DNA from: Arthrobacter woluwensis
Lineage (GTDB): Bacteria; Actinomycetota; Actinomycetes; Actinomycetales; Micrococcaceae
Direction: 5' to 3'
Assembly (NCBI RefSeq): GCF_030816155.1
Contig: NZ_JAUSXR010000001.1
Coordinates: forward strand, 2,976,001-3,040,000
Length of the DNA stretch: 64,000 nucleotides
Positions 15,871-23,971 of the stretch are shown piece after piece (within the stretch, counting starts at the first letter, position 1; each line of letters opens with the position of its first letter). Under the pieces are notes generated by a model that was given only the letters and a program-made list of their open reading frames with translations, did not search any database and had not been told where the DNA came from. The position numbers and the translations under genes are program-made.

Positions 15871-17061
15871 ATGAGCCAGACCGAGACCCTCCGCACCCAG
15901 GTGGCCATCGTGGGAGGCGGCCCCGCGGGGCTCATGCTGTCCCATCTGCTGGCCACCCGCGGCATCGAATCCGTGGTGCTGGAGGCCCGCAGCCGCCAGG
16001 CGATCCACGAGACGGTCCGCGCCGGCATCCTCGAACACGGCACCGTGAATCTGCTGGTGGACTCGGGGGTCTCCGACCGGGTGCTGCGCGAGGGCGACCG
16101 GCACGACGGCATCGAACTCCGCTTCGACGGCGAGAGCCACCGCATCGACTTCCAGGAACTCGTGGGGGAATCGGTGTGGCTGTACCCGCAGACCGAGGTG
16201 TTCGCCGACCTCGCCGCACGACGGGAGGCCGACGGCGGCGACGTCCGGTACGGGGTGTCCGGCGTGACGGTGCACGACGTCGCCTCCGATCCCCGGGTCA
16301 CGTTCACGGACGCCGAGGGCCGGGACGTCGAGCTGCGCGCCGATTTCGTGGTGGGCGCGGACGGGTCCCGCAGCCACTGCCGGGGGCTGATCCCGGAGGA
16401 CCGCCGTCACCGGTACTTCAAGGAGTACCCCTTCGCCTGGTTCGGCATCCTCGCCGAAGCGCCCCGCAGCGCGGACGAGCTGATCTACGCGAACTCACCC
16501 CAGGGCTTCGCGCTCATCAGCCAGCGGACCGAGACCATGCAGCGGATGTACTTCCAGTGCGACCCCGGCGAGTCGGCCGCCGACTGGGACGACGAGCGCA
16601 TCTGGGCCACGCTCCGCGAGCGCGTGAACGGCAACGGCTTCGAACTGGTGGAGGGTCCGGTGCTGGAGAAGGTGGTGCTCCCGTTCCGGAGTTTCGTCCA
16701 GGCGCCCCTGCGTCACGGGAAGCTCTTCCTGGCGGGCGATGCCGCTCACACCGTGCCGCCGACCGGCGCCAAGGGCCTCAACCTCGCCCTCCACGACGTC
16801 AGGATGCTCTTCGAAGCTCTCGACTCCTTCTACACCGGCGGTTCGGAGGACCTGCTCGACGGCTACAGCGAGCGCGCCCTCGGGCGGGTCTGGAAGGCTC
16901 AGCACTTCTCCTCCTGGATGACGTCCCTGCTGCATGCGGCCCCGGGCGAGAGTGATTTCGACCGGGCCCGCCGGCGGGGCGAGCTCGACTCGGTCGTCTC
17001 CTCAGCCCACGGCCGGGCGTATCTGGCCGAGTCGTACACGGGGTGGCCGGACCGTGGGTGA
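15871..17061 (+). CDS. pobA: 4-hydroxybenzoate 3-monooxygenase
   Basis: FAD-dependent class A hydroxylase that converts 4-hydroxybenzoate to protocatechuate using NAD(P)H and oxygen. The 396-residue protein shows the dinucleotide loop TQVAIVGGGPAGLMLSHLLA, the DG motif ADFVVGADGSRSHCR and the second FAD motif LFLAGDAAHTVPPTGAKGLNLALHD; RAGILEHGTVNLL near the N-terminus is typical of PobA. The ATG at 15871 follows AGAGAGG; a longer in-frame start at 15769 would lie inside the operator region and is rejected. Its product feeds directly into pcaHG immediately downstream. Confidence 0.95.
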   Translation: MSQTETLRTQVAIVGGGPAGLMLSHLLATRGIESVVLEARSRQAIHETVRAGILEHGTVNLLVDSGVSDRVLREGDRHDGIELRFDGESHRIDFQELVGESVWLYPQTEVFADLAARREADGGDVRYGVSGVTVHDVASDPRVTFTDAEGRDVELRADFVVGADGSRSHCRGLIPEDRRHRYFKEYPFAWFGILAEAPRSADELIYANSPQGFALISQRTETMQRMYFQCDPGESAADWDDERIWATLRERVNGNGFELVEGPVLEKVVLPFRSFVQAPLRHGKLFLAGDAAHTVPPTGAKGLNLALHDVRMLFEALDSFYTGGSEDLLDGYSERALGRVWKAQHFSSWMTSLLHAAPGESDFDRARRRGELDSVVSSAHGRAYLAESYTGWPDRG

Positions 17062-17094
17062 GGGCCGCCGTCGTCGCGCATCCGATGCCGTGTT

Positions 17095-17142
17095 GTTCGC
17101 TAGACGAACACTAGTGCGTTATTCGAACGTCCCGGGTATGCT
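17095..17142 (+). promoter_or_regulatory. Tandem IclR/PcaR-type operators and promoter of the pca operon
   Basis: Site 1 GTTCGCTAGACGAAC (17095-17109) and site 2 GTGCGTTATTCGAAC (17114-17128, one mismatch) both fit GTTCG-N5-CGAAC, with centres 19 bases apart. TATGCT at 17137-17142 is a plausible -10 box; the -35 region lies within site 2 and is poor, as expected for an activated promoter. The qsuD promoter has the same 15-bp motif. Confidence 0.72.
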
Positions 17143-17235
17143 GGATCACACAGCGCCCGGTTCGCCCCCGGTCCCCACCGTCGAACCCCTCCCCGACCGC
17201 TCTCAGACCCGACCACTTCCCGAAAGGAGCCGGCC

Positions 17236-18063
17236 ATGACCTCAGGGCCCCGCACCGTGCACCCTGACCCCGACGCCGCAGCGGAGACGCAGGCCGATCT
17301 CAACGCCGAGATCGCAGCGACCGCCGCCTCCTACCGCGAGGAGCTCCTCGGCGGCGCCGCCCCGGAGACCCAGCCGCGGCTCGACTTCGCGCCGTACCGC
17401 AGCTCGATCCTGCGCCACCCCACCAAGAGCCTGCACCACGCGGACCCGGAGACCATCGAGCTGTTCTCCCCCGCGTTCGGGCACCAGGACGTCCACGCGC
17501 TGGAATCGGACCTGACCATCCAGCACAACGGCGAACCCCTCGGCGAGCGGATCATCGTCTCCGGCAAGGTCCTCGACGGCGACGGCCGCCCCGTGGCCGG
17601 GCAGCTCGTGGAGATCTGGCAGGCCAACGCGGCCGGGCGCTACATCCACAAGCGGGACCAGCACCCCGCGCCCCTCGATCCGAACTTCACGGGCGTCGGC
17701 CGCTGCATCACCGGCGAAGACGGCTCCTACCGCTTCGTCACCATCAAGCCCGGCGCCTATCCGTGGAAGAACCACCTCAACGCGTGGCGCCCGGCCCACA
17801 TCCACTTCTCGCTCTTCGGTTCCGAGTTCACGCAGCGCATCGTCACCCAGATGTACTTCCCGGGGGACCAGCTCTTCCCGCTGGACCCCATCTACCAGTC
17901 GATCGTGGACCAGGACGCGCGGGATCGCCTCGTGGCCCGCTACGATCACGACCTCACCCGCCCCGAATGGGCCCTCGGCTACAACTGGGACATCGTCCTG
18001 ACGGGCGCCCACCGGACCTGGACCGAGAACGAAGCCTTCGGCGACGCCGGAGACGAGGAGTAG
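17236..18063 (+). CDS. pcaH: Protocatechuate 3,4-dioxygenase beta subunit
   Basis: Iron-binding subunit of the intradiol enzyme that cleaves protocatechuate to 3-carboxy-cis,cis-muconate. The 275-residue protein has the N-terminal helper segment (RSSILRHPTKSLHHADPETIELFSP), the GQLVEIWQANAAGRYIHKRD strand with the first Tyr ligand, GAYPWKNHLNAWRP with the second Tyr, and PAHIHFSLFG with both His ligands, so the Tyr2-His2 ferric centre is complete. Start 17236 has GAAAGGAG just upstream. First gene of an eight-gene operon in which successive genes overlap or nearly touch. Confidence 0.97.
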   Translation: MTSGPRTVHPDPDAAAETQADLNAEIAATAASYREELLGGAAPETQPRLDFAPYRSSILRHPTKSLHHADPETIELFSPAFGHQDVHALESDLTIQHNGEPLGERIIVSGKVLDGDGRPVAGQLVEIWQANAAGRYIHKRDQHPAPLDPNFTGVGRCITGEDGSYRFVTIKPGAYPWKNHLNAWRPAHIHFSLFGSEFTQRIVTQMYFPGDQLFPLDPIYQSIVDQDARDRLVARYDHDLTRPEWALGYNWDIVLTGAHRTWTENEAFGDAGDEE

Positions 18064-18069
18064 ACCGCC

Positions 18070-18669
18070 ATGACCGAACAGACCCCGGGCACCCTCACCG
18101 CCACCCCCGGCCAGACCGTGGGGCCGTTCTTCGGCTACGCCCTGCCGTTCCCGAAGGACAACGAACTGCTGGCCCCCGGCACCCCCGGTTCCATCCGCCT
18201 GCAGGGCACCGTGTACGACGGCGCCGGCCACCCGGTCCCGGACGCCATCCTCGAGATCTGGCAGCCGGACAGCGCGGGCCGGGTCCCGCGCCGCACCGGC
18301 TCGCTCGTGCGGGACGGCTACACCTTCACCGGCTGGGGCCGCGCCTCCACGGGGAACACCGGCCGCTTCACCTTCACCACCGTGAACCCGGGCCCCACCG
18401 AGGAAGGCGCCGCCGCGTTCATCGCCGTCGCGGTGTTCGCCCGCGGCCTCATGAACCGCCTGTTCACGCGGATCTACCTCCCGGAGCACCCGGAGTACCT
18501 CGTCACGGACCCCCTGCTCTCGTCGCTGCCGGAGGACCGCAGGGAGACCCTGGTCGCGCGGCGCGACGCCGACGGCGGCCTCAGCTGGGACGTCCGGCTG
18601 CAGGGCGACGGCGAGACCGTCTTCCTGGACTTCGAGGGCACCTCCACCCCGACGGGGGCGTTCCGGTGA
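18070..18669 (+). CDS. pcaG: Protocatechuate 3,4-dioxygenase alpha subunit
   Basis: Partner of PcaH; forms the alpha-beta unit and part of the substrate pocket without carrying iron. The 199-residue protein begins with the typical TPGQTVGPFFGYALPF, then VPDAILEIWQPDSAGRVP, GWGRASTGNTGRFTFTTVNPG and FIAVAVFARGLMNRLFTRIYLPE. As expected for the alpha chain, the tyrosine and histidine iron ligands of PcaH are not conserved. It starts six bases after pcaH and its stop codon overlaps the GTG of pcaB (GTGA). Confidence 0.95.
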   Translation: MTEQTPGTLTATPGQTVGPFFGYALPFPKDNELLAPGTPGSIRLQGTVYDGAGHPVPDAILEIWQPDSAGRVPRRTGSLVRDGYTFTGWGRASTGNTGRFTFTTVNPGPTEEGAAAFIAVAVFARGLMNRLFTRIYLPEHPEYLVTDPLLSSLPEDRRETLVARRDADGGLSWDVRLQGDGETVFLDFEGTSTPTGAFR

Positions 18670-20108
18670 CGGACTTCGGACTGCTGAGCGCCGTCACGGC
18701 GTCCCCCGAGGTCGAGGCCCTGACCGGGGACCGCGCCGTGCTGACCGCGCTGCTCGATGTGGAGAGCACCTGGTCCACCGTGCTGGAGGACGCCGGGCTC
18801 GTCCCGGCCGGGGCTGCGGACGCCGTCGCGGAGGCCGCAGACCCGGACCTGTACGACCCGGCGTCGCTCGCCCGGCAGGCACAGGGCGGGGGCAACCCTG
18901 TGATCCCGCTGGTCGCCGCGCTCAAGGCGCAGGTCCGCGGGATCGACGCCGCCGCCGTGAAGGCCGTGCACGCCTCGCTGACCAGCCAGGACGTGCAGGA
19001 CTCCGCCCTCATGCTGCTGGCAGCCCGGGTGCGCGCGGAGCTGCTCCGCGAACTCTCCCGCACCACGACGGCGCTCGCCCGGCTCTCGGAGGAGCACGCG
19101 GACACGCTGTGCGTGGGGCGCAGCCTGGGCCAGCACGCGCTGCCGTACACCTTCGGCCTCAAGGCGGCCCAGTGGCTCCAGGGTCTGACCTCCGCCGGCC
19201 GCCGGCTCGGCGAGGCCACCCTGCCCGCGCAATTCGGCGGGGCCGTCGGCACGCTCGCGTCCGCCACGCTGCTCACCGCGGGATCCTCCGCCACCCCGTT
19301 CGCCCTGGCACAGGACCACGCCGCCCGGCTCGGGCTCGCCACGGCCCACGTGCCCTGGCACGGCGACCGCCAGCCGGTGACGGTCCTGGGCGACGCCCTC
19401 GCGGGGGTGCTGGACGCGGCCGGCAAGATCGCCGGCGACGTCCTGTTCCTCACCCGTCCCGAGGTCGCAGAGCTGGGCGAACCGACCGGGGCGGGCCGCG
19501 GCGTGTCCTCGGCCATGCCGCAGAAGCAGAACCCCGTGCTGTCCGTCCTCCTCCGCAGCGCCGCGCTCCAGGGACCCACCTTCGCTTCGCAGCTGCACCT
19601 CGCCGCAGGACTCTTCAACGACGAACGGGCCGACGGCGCCTGGCACAGCGAGTGGCCCGCCCTCCGGTCCCTGCTGGGCCTCTCGCTGGGCGCGGTGCTC
19701 ACCTTGCGCGAAATGATCGAAGGCCTGCGTGTCTTCCCCGACGCCATGCGCCGCAACCTGGATCTCACCGGTCCGCTGCTGCTGAGCGAAAAGGTCAAGG
19801 CCGCCGTCGGGCCGCTGCTCGGTGATGCCGGGCAGGAGGCTCTGCAAGCAGTCGTCGACGCCGCGCTCCGGGAATCCCCCGAGCGGCGAGCGGAGGCTTA
19901 CGCCCGCGAACTCCGTGCGGCGGTGCCGGCCGAGGCCCTGAGCGACGACGCCCTCGCGCAGCTGCTCGACCCCGCCGGCTACGTCGGGGAAGCCGAGGAG
20001 ATCCGCCGCAGGATCCTCGGCTCCCTCCCGGACACCGTCGGCTCCCAGGACACCCTCGACGCCCAGGACGCACCCAACTCCCTGGACGAAGGAGCCACTC
20101 GTGACTGA
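18666..20108 (+). CDS. pcaB: 3-carboxy-cis,cis-muconate cycloisomerase
   Basis: Lactonises 3-carboxy-cis,cis-muconate to 4-carboxymuconolactone. At ~480 residues it belongs to the fumarase/aspartase superfamily: the signature GVSSAMPQKQNPV is present, with SLTSQDVQDSALMLLAARV and RSLGQHALPYTFGLKAAQWL as the other conserved helices. GTG at 18666 gives a four-base overlap with pcaG. The C-terminus has a ~25-residue Asp/Ser-rich tail (LPDTVGSQDTLDAQDAPNSLDEG) beyond the family core. Its stop overlaps the start of pcaD. Confidence 0.94.
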   Translation: MTDFGLLSAVTASPEVEALTGDRAVLTALLDVESTWSTVLEDAGLVPAGAADAVAEAADPDLYDPASLARQAQGGGNPVIPLVAALKAQVRGIDAAAVKAVHASLTSQDVQDSALMLLAARVRAELLRELSRTTTALARLSEEHADTLCVGRSLGQHALPYTFGLKAAQWLQGLTSAGRRLGEATLPAQFGGAVGTLASATLLTAGSSATPFALAQDHAARLGLATAHVPWHGDRQPVTVLGDALAGVLDAAGKIAGDVLFLTRPEVAELGEPTGAGRGVSSAMPQKQNPVLSVLLRSAALQGPTFASQLHLAAGLFNDERADGAWHSEWPALRSLLGLSLGAVLTLREMIEGLRVFPDAMRRNLDLTGPLLLSEKVKAAVGPLLGDAGQEALQAVVDAALRESPERRAEAYARELRAAVPAEALSDDALAQLLDPAGYVGEAEEIRRRILGSLPDTVGSQDTLDAQDAPNSLDEGATRD

Positions 20109-20922
20109 CACGATCGACACCGCAGCCCCGGCCCTCAAGGCGGTCCTGCTCTCGCCCCGCCGTGACCTCGGAGACCGGCCGCTCCTGGTGCTCGGCCCGT
20201 CCCTCGGCACCTCCACCGTGCTCTGGAATGAGACCGCGGCCCTGCTCGCGGAGGAGTACGACGTGATCGGCTGGGACCTCCCGGGCCACGGTGTCTCCCC
20301 GGCCGCCGAGCGCCCGTTCCGCATGGAGGACCTCGCCGCCTCGGTGCTGTCGCTGGTGGACTCCATCGCCCCCGGCGCCCGATTCCACTACGCGGGGGTC
20401 TCCCTCGGCGGCGCAGTGGGTCTCCAGCTCGCGCTCGACCACGGCGACCGGCTGCTCGGCCTGTCCGTGCAGTGCAGCGGCCCCAAGCTCGCCACGGAGG
20501 AGAGCTGGCTCGAACGGGCCGGCACCGTCCGGACCCAGGGCACGGCCGTCATGATCCAGGGATCCGCGCAGCGCTGGTTCGCGGCGGGATTCATGGAACG
20601 CCGGCCGGAACAGAGCAGCCGTCTGCTGCACGTCCTGCGGGACACCGAGCGGAACAGTTACGCCGCGTGCTGCGAGGCACTCGCCGCCTTCGACGTCCGT
20701 GACCGCCTGGGCGGCATCACCGTTCCCGTGCAGCTCGTCGCCGGCGCCGAAGATCAGGTGGCGCCGCCGTCGCTCGCCGAGGAGACCGCAGCGGCCATCA
20801 CCGCGGGAGGTGGCAAGGCGACCGTCGAGGTGCTCGACGGCGTCGCCCACCTCGCGCCGACTGAGGCGCCTGAGACGGTCGCCGCCCTGCTCCGTTCCTT
20901 CCTCCAGGAGGTCTCCGCATGA
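20101..20922 (+). CDS. pcaD: 3-oxoadipate enol-lactonase
   Basis: Hydrolyses beta-ketoadipate enol-lactone to beta-ketoadipate. The 273-residue alpha/beta hydrolase has the oxyanion-loop region VLGPSLGTSTVLWNE, the nucleophile elbow GVSLGGAVGLQLAL, the acid in LVAGAEDQVAPP and the catalytic His in LDGVAHLAPTEAPE. GTG start overlapping pcaB by eight bases. In many actinobacteria this enzyme is fused to PcaC as PcaL; here the two are separate genes joined by an ATGA overlap. Confidence 0.93.
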   Translation: MTDTIDTAAPALKAVLLSPRRDLGDRPLLVLGPSLGTSTVLWNETAALLAEEYDVIGWDLPGHGVSPAAERPFRMEDLAASVLSLVDSIAPGARFHYAGVSLGGAVGLQLALDHGDRLLGLSVQCSGPKLATEESWLERAGTVRTQGTAVMIQGSAQRWFAAGFMERRPEQSSRLLHVLRDTERNSYAACCEALAAFDVRDRLGGITVPVQLVAGAEDQVAPPSLAEETAAAITAGGGKATVEVLDGVAHLAPTEAPETVAALLRSFLQEVSA

Positions 20923-21356
20923 GTGAACAGCCACAGGATTCCGCACGTAACGGGGCCGTCCAGCCGGACGCCACCGCGCGCCAGATCCACGACGCCGGCA
21001 TGGTGGTCCGCCGCGAAGTCCTCGGGGACGCCCACGTGGACCGGGCCAACGCCGCCAAGAACGAGTTCACCGAGGACTTCCAGGACATGATCACCCGCAT
21101 CGCCTGGGGCGGGATCTGGACCCGGCCCGGGCTGTCCCGGCAGATGCGCTCCGCCGTGACCCTGACCGCCATGGTGGCGCATGGTCACTGGGAGGAGTTC
21201 GCCATGCACGTCCGCGCGGCGCTGCGGAACGGTCTGACCCGCGAGGAGATCAAGGAGATCCTCCTGCAGACCGCCATCTATTGCGGGGTCCCTTCCGCCA
21301 ACACCGCTTTCAAGACCGCACAGCAGGTCTTCGCAGAAATGGATCAGCCCTCATGA
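20919..21356 (+). CDS. pcaC: 4-carboxymuconolactone decarboxylase
   Basis: Decarboxylates 4-carboxymuconolactone to the enol-lactone used by PcaD. The 145-residue protein contains the typical DAGMVVRREVLGDAHVDRANAA opening, ITRIAWGGIWTRPGLSRQMRSAVTLTAMVAHGHWEEFAMHVRAALRNG and the C-terminal IKEILLQTAIYCGVPSANTAFKTAQQVF block of the AhpD-like fold. It overlaps both neighbours by four bases. Gene order D-C is the reverse of reaction order and preserves the arrangement seen in fused PcaL proteins in split form. Confidence 0.95.
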   Translation: MSEQPQDSARNGAVQPDATARQIHDAGMVVRREVLGDAHVDRANAAKNEFTEDFQDMITRIAWGGIWTRPGLSRQMRSAVTLTAMVAHGHWEEFAMHVRAALRNGLTREEIKEILLQTAIYCGVPSANTAFKTAQQVFAEMDQPS

Positions 21357-22579
21357 ATCAGGCCTATGTGTACGACGCCGTGCGCACGCCCTTCGGCAAG
21401 TTCGGCTCCGGGCTGGCGGCGGTGCGTCCCGACGACCTCGCCGCGCACATCGTCCGCGAGTCGGTGCGCCGCGCCCCGGGCCTCGACGCCGCCCGGATCG
21501 ACGAGATCGTCTTCGGCAACGCCAACGGCGCGGGCGAGGAGAACCGCAACGTGGCCCGCATGGCAGGCCTGCTCGCGGGGCTGCCCGTCTCCGTGCCCGG
21601 GACCACCGTCAACCGCCTCTGCGGGTCCTCCCTGGACGCGGCGATCATCGCCTCCCGGCAGATCGAGACCGGCGACGCCGACCTCCTGCTGGTCGGCGGC
21701 GTCGAGTCCATGAGCCGCGCGCCGTGGGTGCTGCCCAAGACCACCCGCCCGTTCCCGGCCGGGGACATGACCCTCGCGTCGACCACGCTCGGCTGGCGCC
21801 TGGTGAACCCTGCGATGAACCCGGAGTGGACCGTGTCCCTCGGGGAGGCCACCGAGCGGCTGCGGGAACGGCACGGCATCAGCCGCGAACGGCAGGACGA
21901 GTTCGCCGCGGAGTCCCACCGGCTGGCCGCCGCGGCCTGGGACGAGGGCTTCTACGACGCCCTCGTCTCCCCCGTGCCCGGCACCGAGCTGGTCCGGGAC
22001 GAGGGCATCCGCCCCGGGACCACCACGGAGAAGCTCGCCGGCCTCAAGACCGCCTTCCGCCCGGACAACGGCGACCGTTCCGGCACGACGGCGGGCGGCA
22101 CCGTCACGGCGGGGAACGCCTCGCCGCTGTCGGACGGGGCCTCGGCGGCGTGGCTGGGCTCCGAACGGGCCGCCGGGCTGCTCGGGATGGATCCCGTGGC
22201 CCGTGTGGCCGGACGGGGCGCGCACGGCAACGACCCGCAGTTCTTCGGTTTCGCGCCCGTGGAGGCGGCGAACCAGGCCCTCGCCCGGGCCGGCGTCCGC
22301 TGGGAGGAGGTGGGCGCCGTCGAGCTCAATGAGGCGTTCGCCGCCCAGTCCCTGGCCTGCGTCGACGCCTGGGGCATCGACCCGGGCATCGTCAACCGGC
22401 ATGGCGGCGCGATCGCGATGGGTCACCCGCTGGGCGCCTCCGGGACGCGGATCCTCGGCACGCTGGCGCGCTCGCTTCAGGCGAGTGGCGAACGCTGGGG
22501 CGTCGCGGCGATCTGCATCGGCGTCGGGCAAGGCCTGGCCGTGGTGCTGGAGAACGTGAGCGCGGGGGTGAAGGGCTGA
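21353..22579 (+). CDS. pcaF: 3-oxoadipyl-CoA thiolase
   Basis: Cleaves beta-ketoadipyl-CoA to acetyl-CoA and succinyl-CoA, the last step of the pathway. The 408-residue thiolase shows the acyl-accepting Cys in TTVNRLCGSSLDAA, GVESMSRAPWVLPK, the His motif NRHGGAIAMGHPLGASGTRI and the second active Cys in ICIGVGQG. Start 21353 (MNQAYVYDAVRTPFGKFG) overlaps pcaC by ATGA; the longer reading from 21281 would run inside pcaC. It overlaps pcaI by TGATG. Confidence 0.94.
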   Translation: MNQAYVYDAVRTPFGKFGSGLAAVRPDDLAAHIVRESVRRAPGLDAARIDEIVFGNANGAGEENRNVARMAGLLAGLPVSVPGTTVNRLCGSSLDAAIIASRQIETGDADLLLVGGVESMSRAPWVLPKTTRPFPAGDMTLASTTLGWRLVNPAMNPEWTVSLGEATERLRERHGISRERQDEFAAESHRLAAAAWDEGFYDALVSPVPGTELVRDEGIRPGTTTEKLAGLKTAFRPDNGDRSGTTAGGTVTAGNASPLSDGASAAWLGSERAAGLLGMDPVARVAGRGAHGNDPQFFGFAPVEAANQALARAGVRWEEVGAVELNEAFAAQSLACVDAWGIDPGIVNRHGGAIAMGHPLGASGTRILGTLARSLQASGERWGVAAICIGVGQGLAVVLENVSAGVKG

Positions 22580-23241
22580 TGCTGACCTTCCTCGACTCCG
22601 TGACCGAGGCGGTCGCGGGAATCCGTGACGGGTCCACCGTGATGATCGGCGGTTTCGGCAACGCCGGGCAGCCGTTCGAGCTGATCGACGCGCTGCTGGA
22701 CTCCGGCGCGACCGATCTGACCGTGGTCAACAACAACGCCGGGCAGGCCGACCAGGGCCTGGCGCTGCTCATCAAGGAGGGCCGGGTGCGGAAGATGATC
22801 TGCTCCTTCCCGCGCCAGTCCGACTCCTGGCACTTCGATGAGAAGTACCGGGCCGGCGAGATCGAACTGGAGCTCGTCCCCCAGGGCAATCTGGCCGAGC
22901 GCATCCGCGCGGCGGGGGCCGGGATCGGCGGGTTCTTCACGCCCACCGGTTACGGGACCATGCTCGCCGAGGGCAAGGAGACCCGCTTCCTGGACGGCGT
23001 GTGGCAGGTGTTCGAGACTCCGATCCACGCCGACGTCGCGCTGATCAAGGCGCTCAAGGCCGACGGCAAGGGCAATCTCGTCTACCGCAAGACCGCCCGG
23101 AACTTCGGACCCATCATGGCCGCCGCCGCACGGCACACCATCGCCCAGGTGTCCGAGATCGTGCCGGTCGGGGCCCTGGACCCGGAACACGTCGTGACCC
23201 CGGGCATCTACGTCAACAGCATCGTGAAGGTGGCCTCATGA
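22579..23241 (+). CDS. pcaI: 3-oxoadipate CoA-transferase subunit A
   Basis: Alpha subunit of the transferase that moves CoA from succinyl-CoA to beta-ketoadipate. The 220-residue protein has the class I signature GSTVMIGGFGNAGQPFELIDALL, NNNAGQADQGLALLI, GNLAERIRAAGAGIGGFFTPTGYGT and GNLVYRKTARNFGPIMAAAA. Coupled to pcaF (TGATG) and to pcaJ (ATGA). Order F-I-J follows the hydroxylation and ring-cleavage genes, completing the operon. Confidence 0.95.
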   Translation: MLTFLDSVTEAVAGIRDGSTVMIGGFGNAGQPFELIDALLDSGATDLTVVNNNAGQADQGLALLIKEGRVRKMICSFPRQSDSWHFDEKYRAGEIELELVPQGNLAERIRAAGAGIGGFFTPTGYGTMLAEGKETRFLDGVWQVFETPIHADVALIKALKADGKGNLVYRKTARNFGPIMAAAARHTIAQVSEIVPVGALDPEHVVTPGIYVNSIVKVAS

Positions 23242-23909
23242 GCACGCTCCCGTCCCTTCAAACCTCGCCCGAAACGCTCGGTCGGTCCGAGCTCGCCGCG
23301 CTCGTGGCCCGCGACATCCCCACGGGTTCCTTCGTGAACCTGGGGATCGGACAGCCCACCCTGGTCTCCAACTTCCTCACCGAGGAGCAGAACGTCACCC
23401 TCCACACGGAGAACGGCATGCTCGGCATGGGACCGGAGGCCGTGGGCGAACAGATCGACGGCGACCTCATCAACGCCGGCAAGATCCCGGTCACCGAGCT
23501 CCCCGGGGCGTCCTACTTCCACCACGCCGACTCGTTCGCGATCATGCGCGGCGGCCACCTGGACATCTGCGTGCTGGGCGCCTTCCAGGTCTCCGCCACT
23601 GGGGATCTGGCGAACTGGCACACCGGCGCTCCGGACGCGATCCCCGCGGTCGGCGGCGCGATGGACCTGGCCACGGGCGCCAAGGACGTGTTCGTCATGA
23701 TGAGCCTGCTCACCCGCGACGGCGCGTCCAAGCTCGTGGAAACCTGCACCTACCCGCTCACGGGGGTCGGCTGCGTGACCCGGGTGTACACGGAACGCGC
23801 AGTGTTCCTGATCGGGCCCGACGGCGTCACGGTGCGGGAGACCTTCGGCTGCACCGTGGATGAACTCCGCTCCCTCGTGCCGATGCCGCTGCTCACGCCT
23901 GCCGGCTGA
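23238..23909 (+). CDS. pcaJ: 3-oxoadipate CoA-transferase subunit B
   Basis: Beta subunit of the CoA-transferase, holding the catalytic Glu in the HTENGMLGMGP motif. Other conserved blocks in its 223 residues: IPTGSFVNLGIGQPTLVSNFL, GASYFHHADSFAIMRGGHLDICVLGAFQVSATGDLANW, GGAMDLATGAKDVFVMM and CVTRVYTERAVFLIGPDGVTVRE. Start 23238 overlaps pcaI by four bases. Last enzyme gene of the pca operon; the IclR gene follows 62 bases later on the same strand. Confidence 0.95.
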   Translation: MSTLPSLQTSPETLGRSELAALVARDIPTGSFVNLGIGQPTLVSNFLTEEQNVTLHTENGMLGMGPEAVGEQIDGDLINAGKIPVTELPGASYFHHADSFAIMRGGHLDICVLGAFQVSATGDLANWHTGAPDAIPAVGGAMDLATGAKDVFVMMSLLTRDGASKLVETCTYPLTGVGCVTRVYTERAVFLIGPDGVTVRETFGCTVDELRSLVPMPLLTPAG

Positions 23910-23971
23910 GCCTGGAGGTACAGGCTGACCCCGCGAGGCCTCCGCGGAGCGGCCACATAGGATAGGTGATC

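Noticed and set aside
17763..18665. Extending pcaB upstream over pcaG and pcaH
   Set aside because: That part is a frame shadow; the cycloisomerase homology begins at the GTG at 18666.
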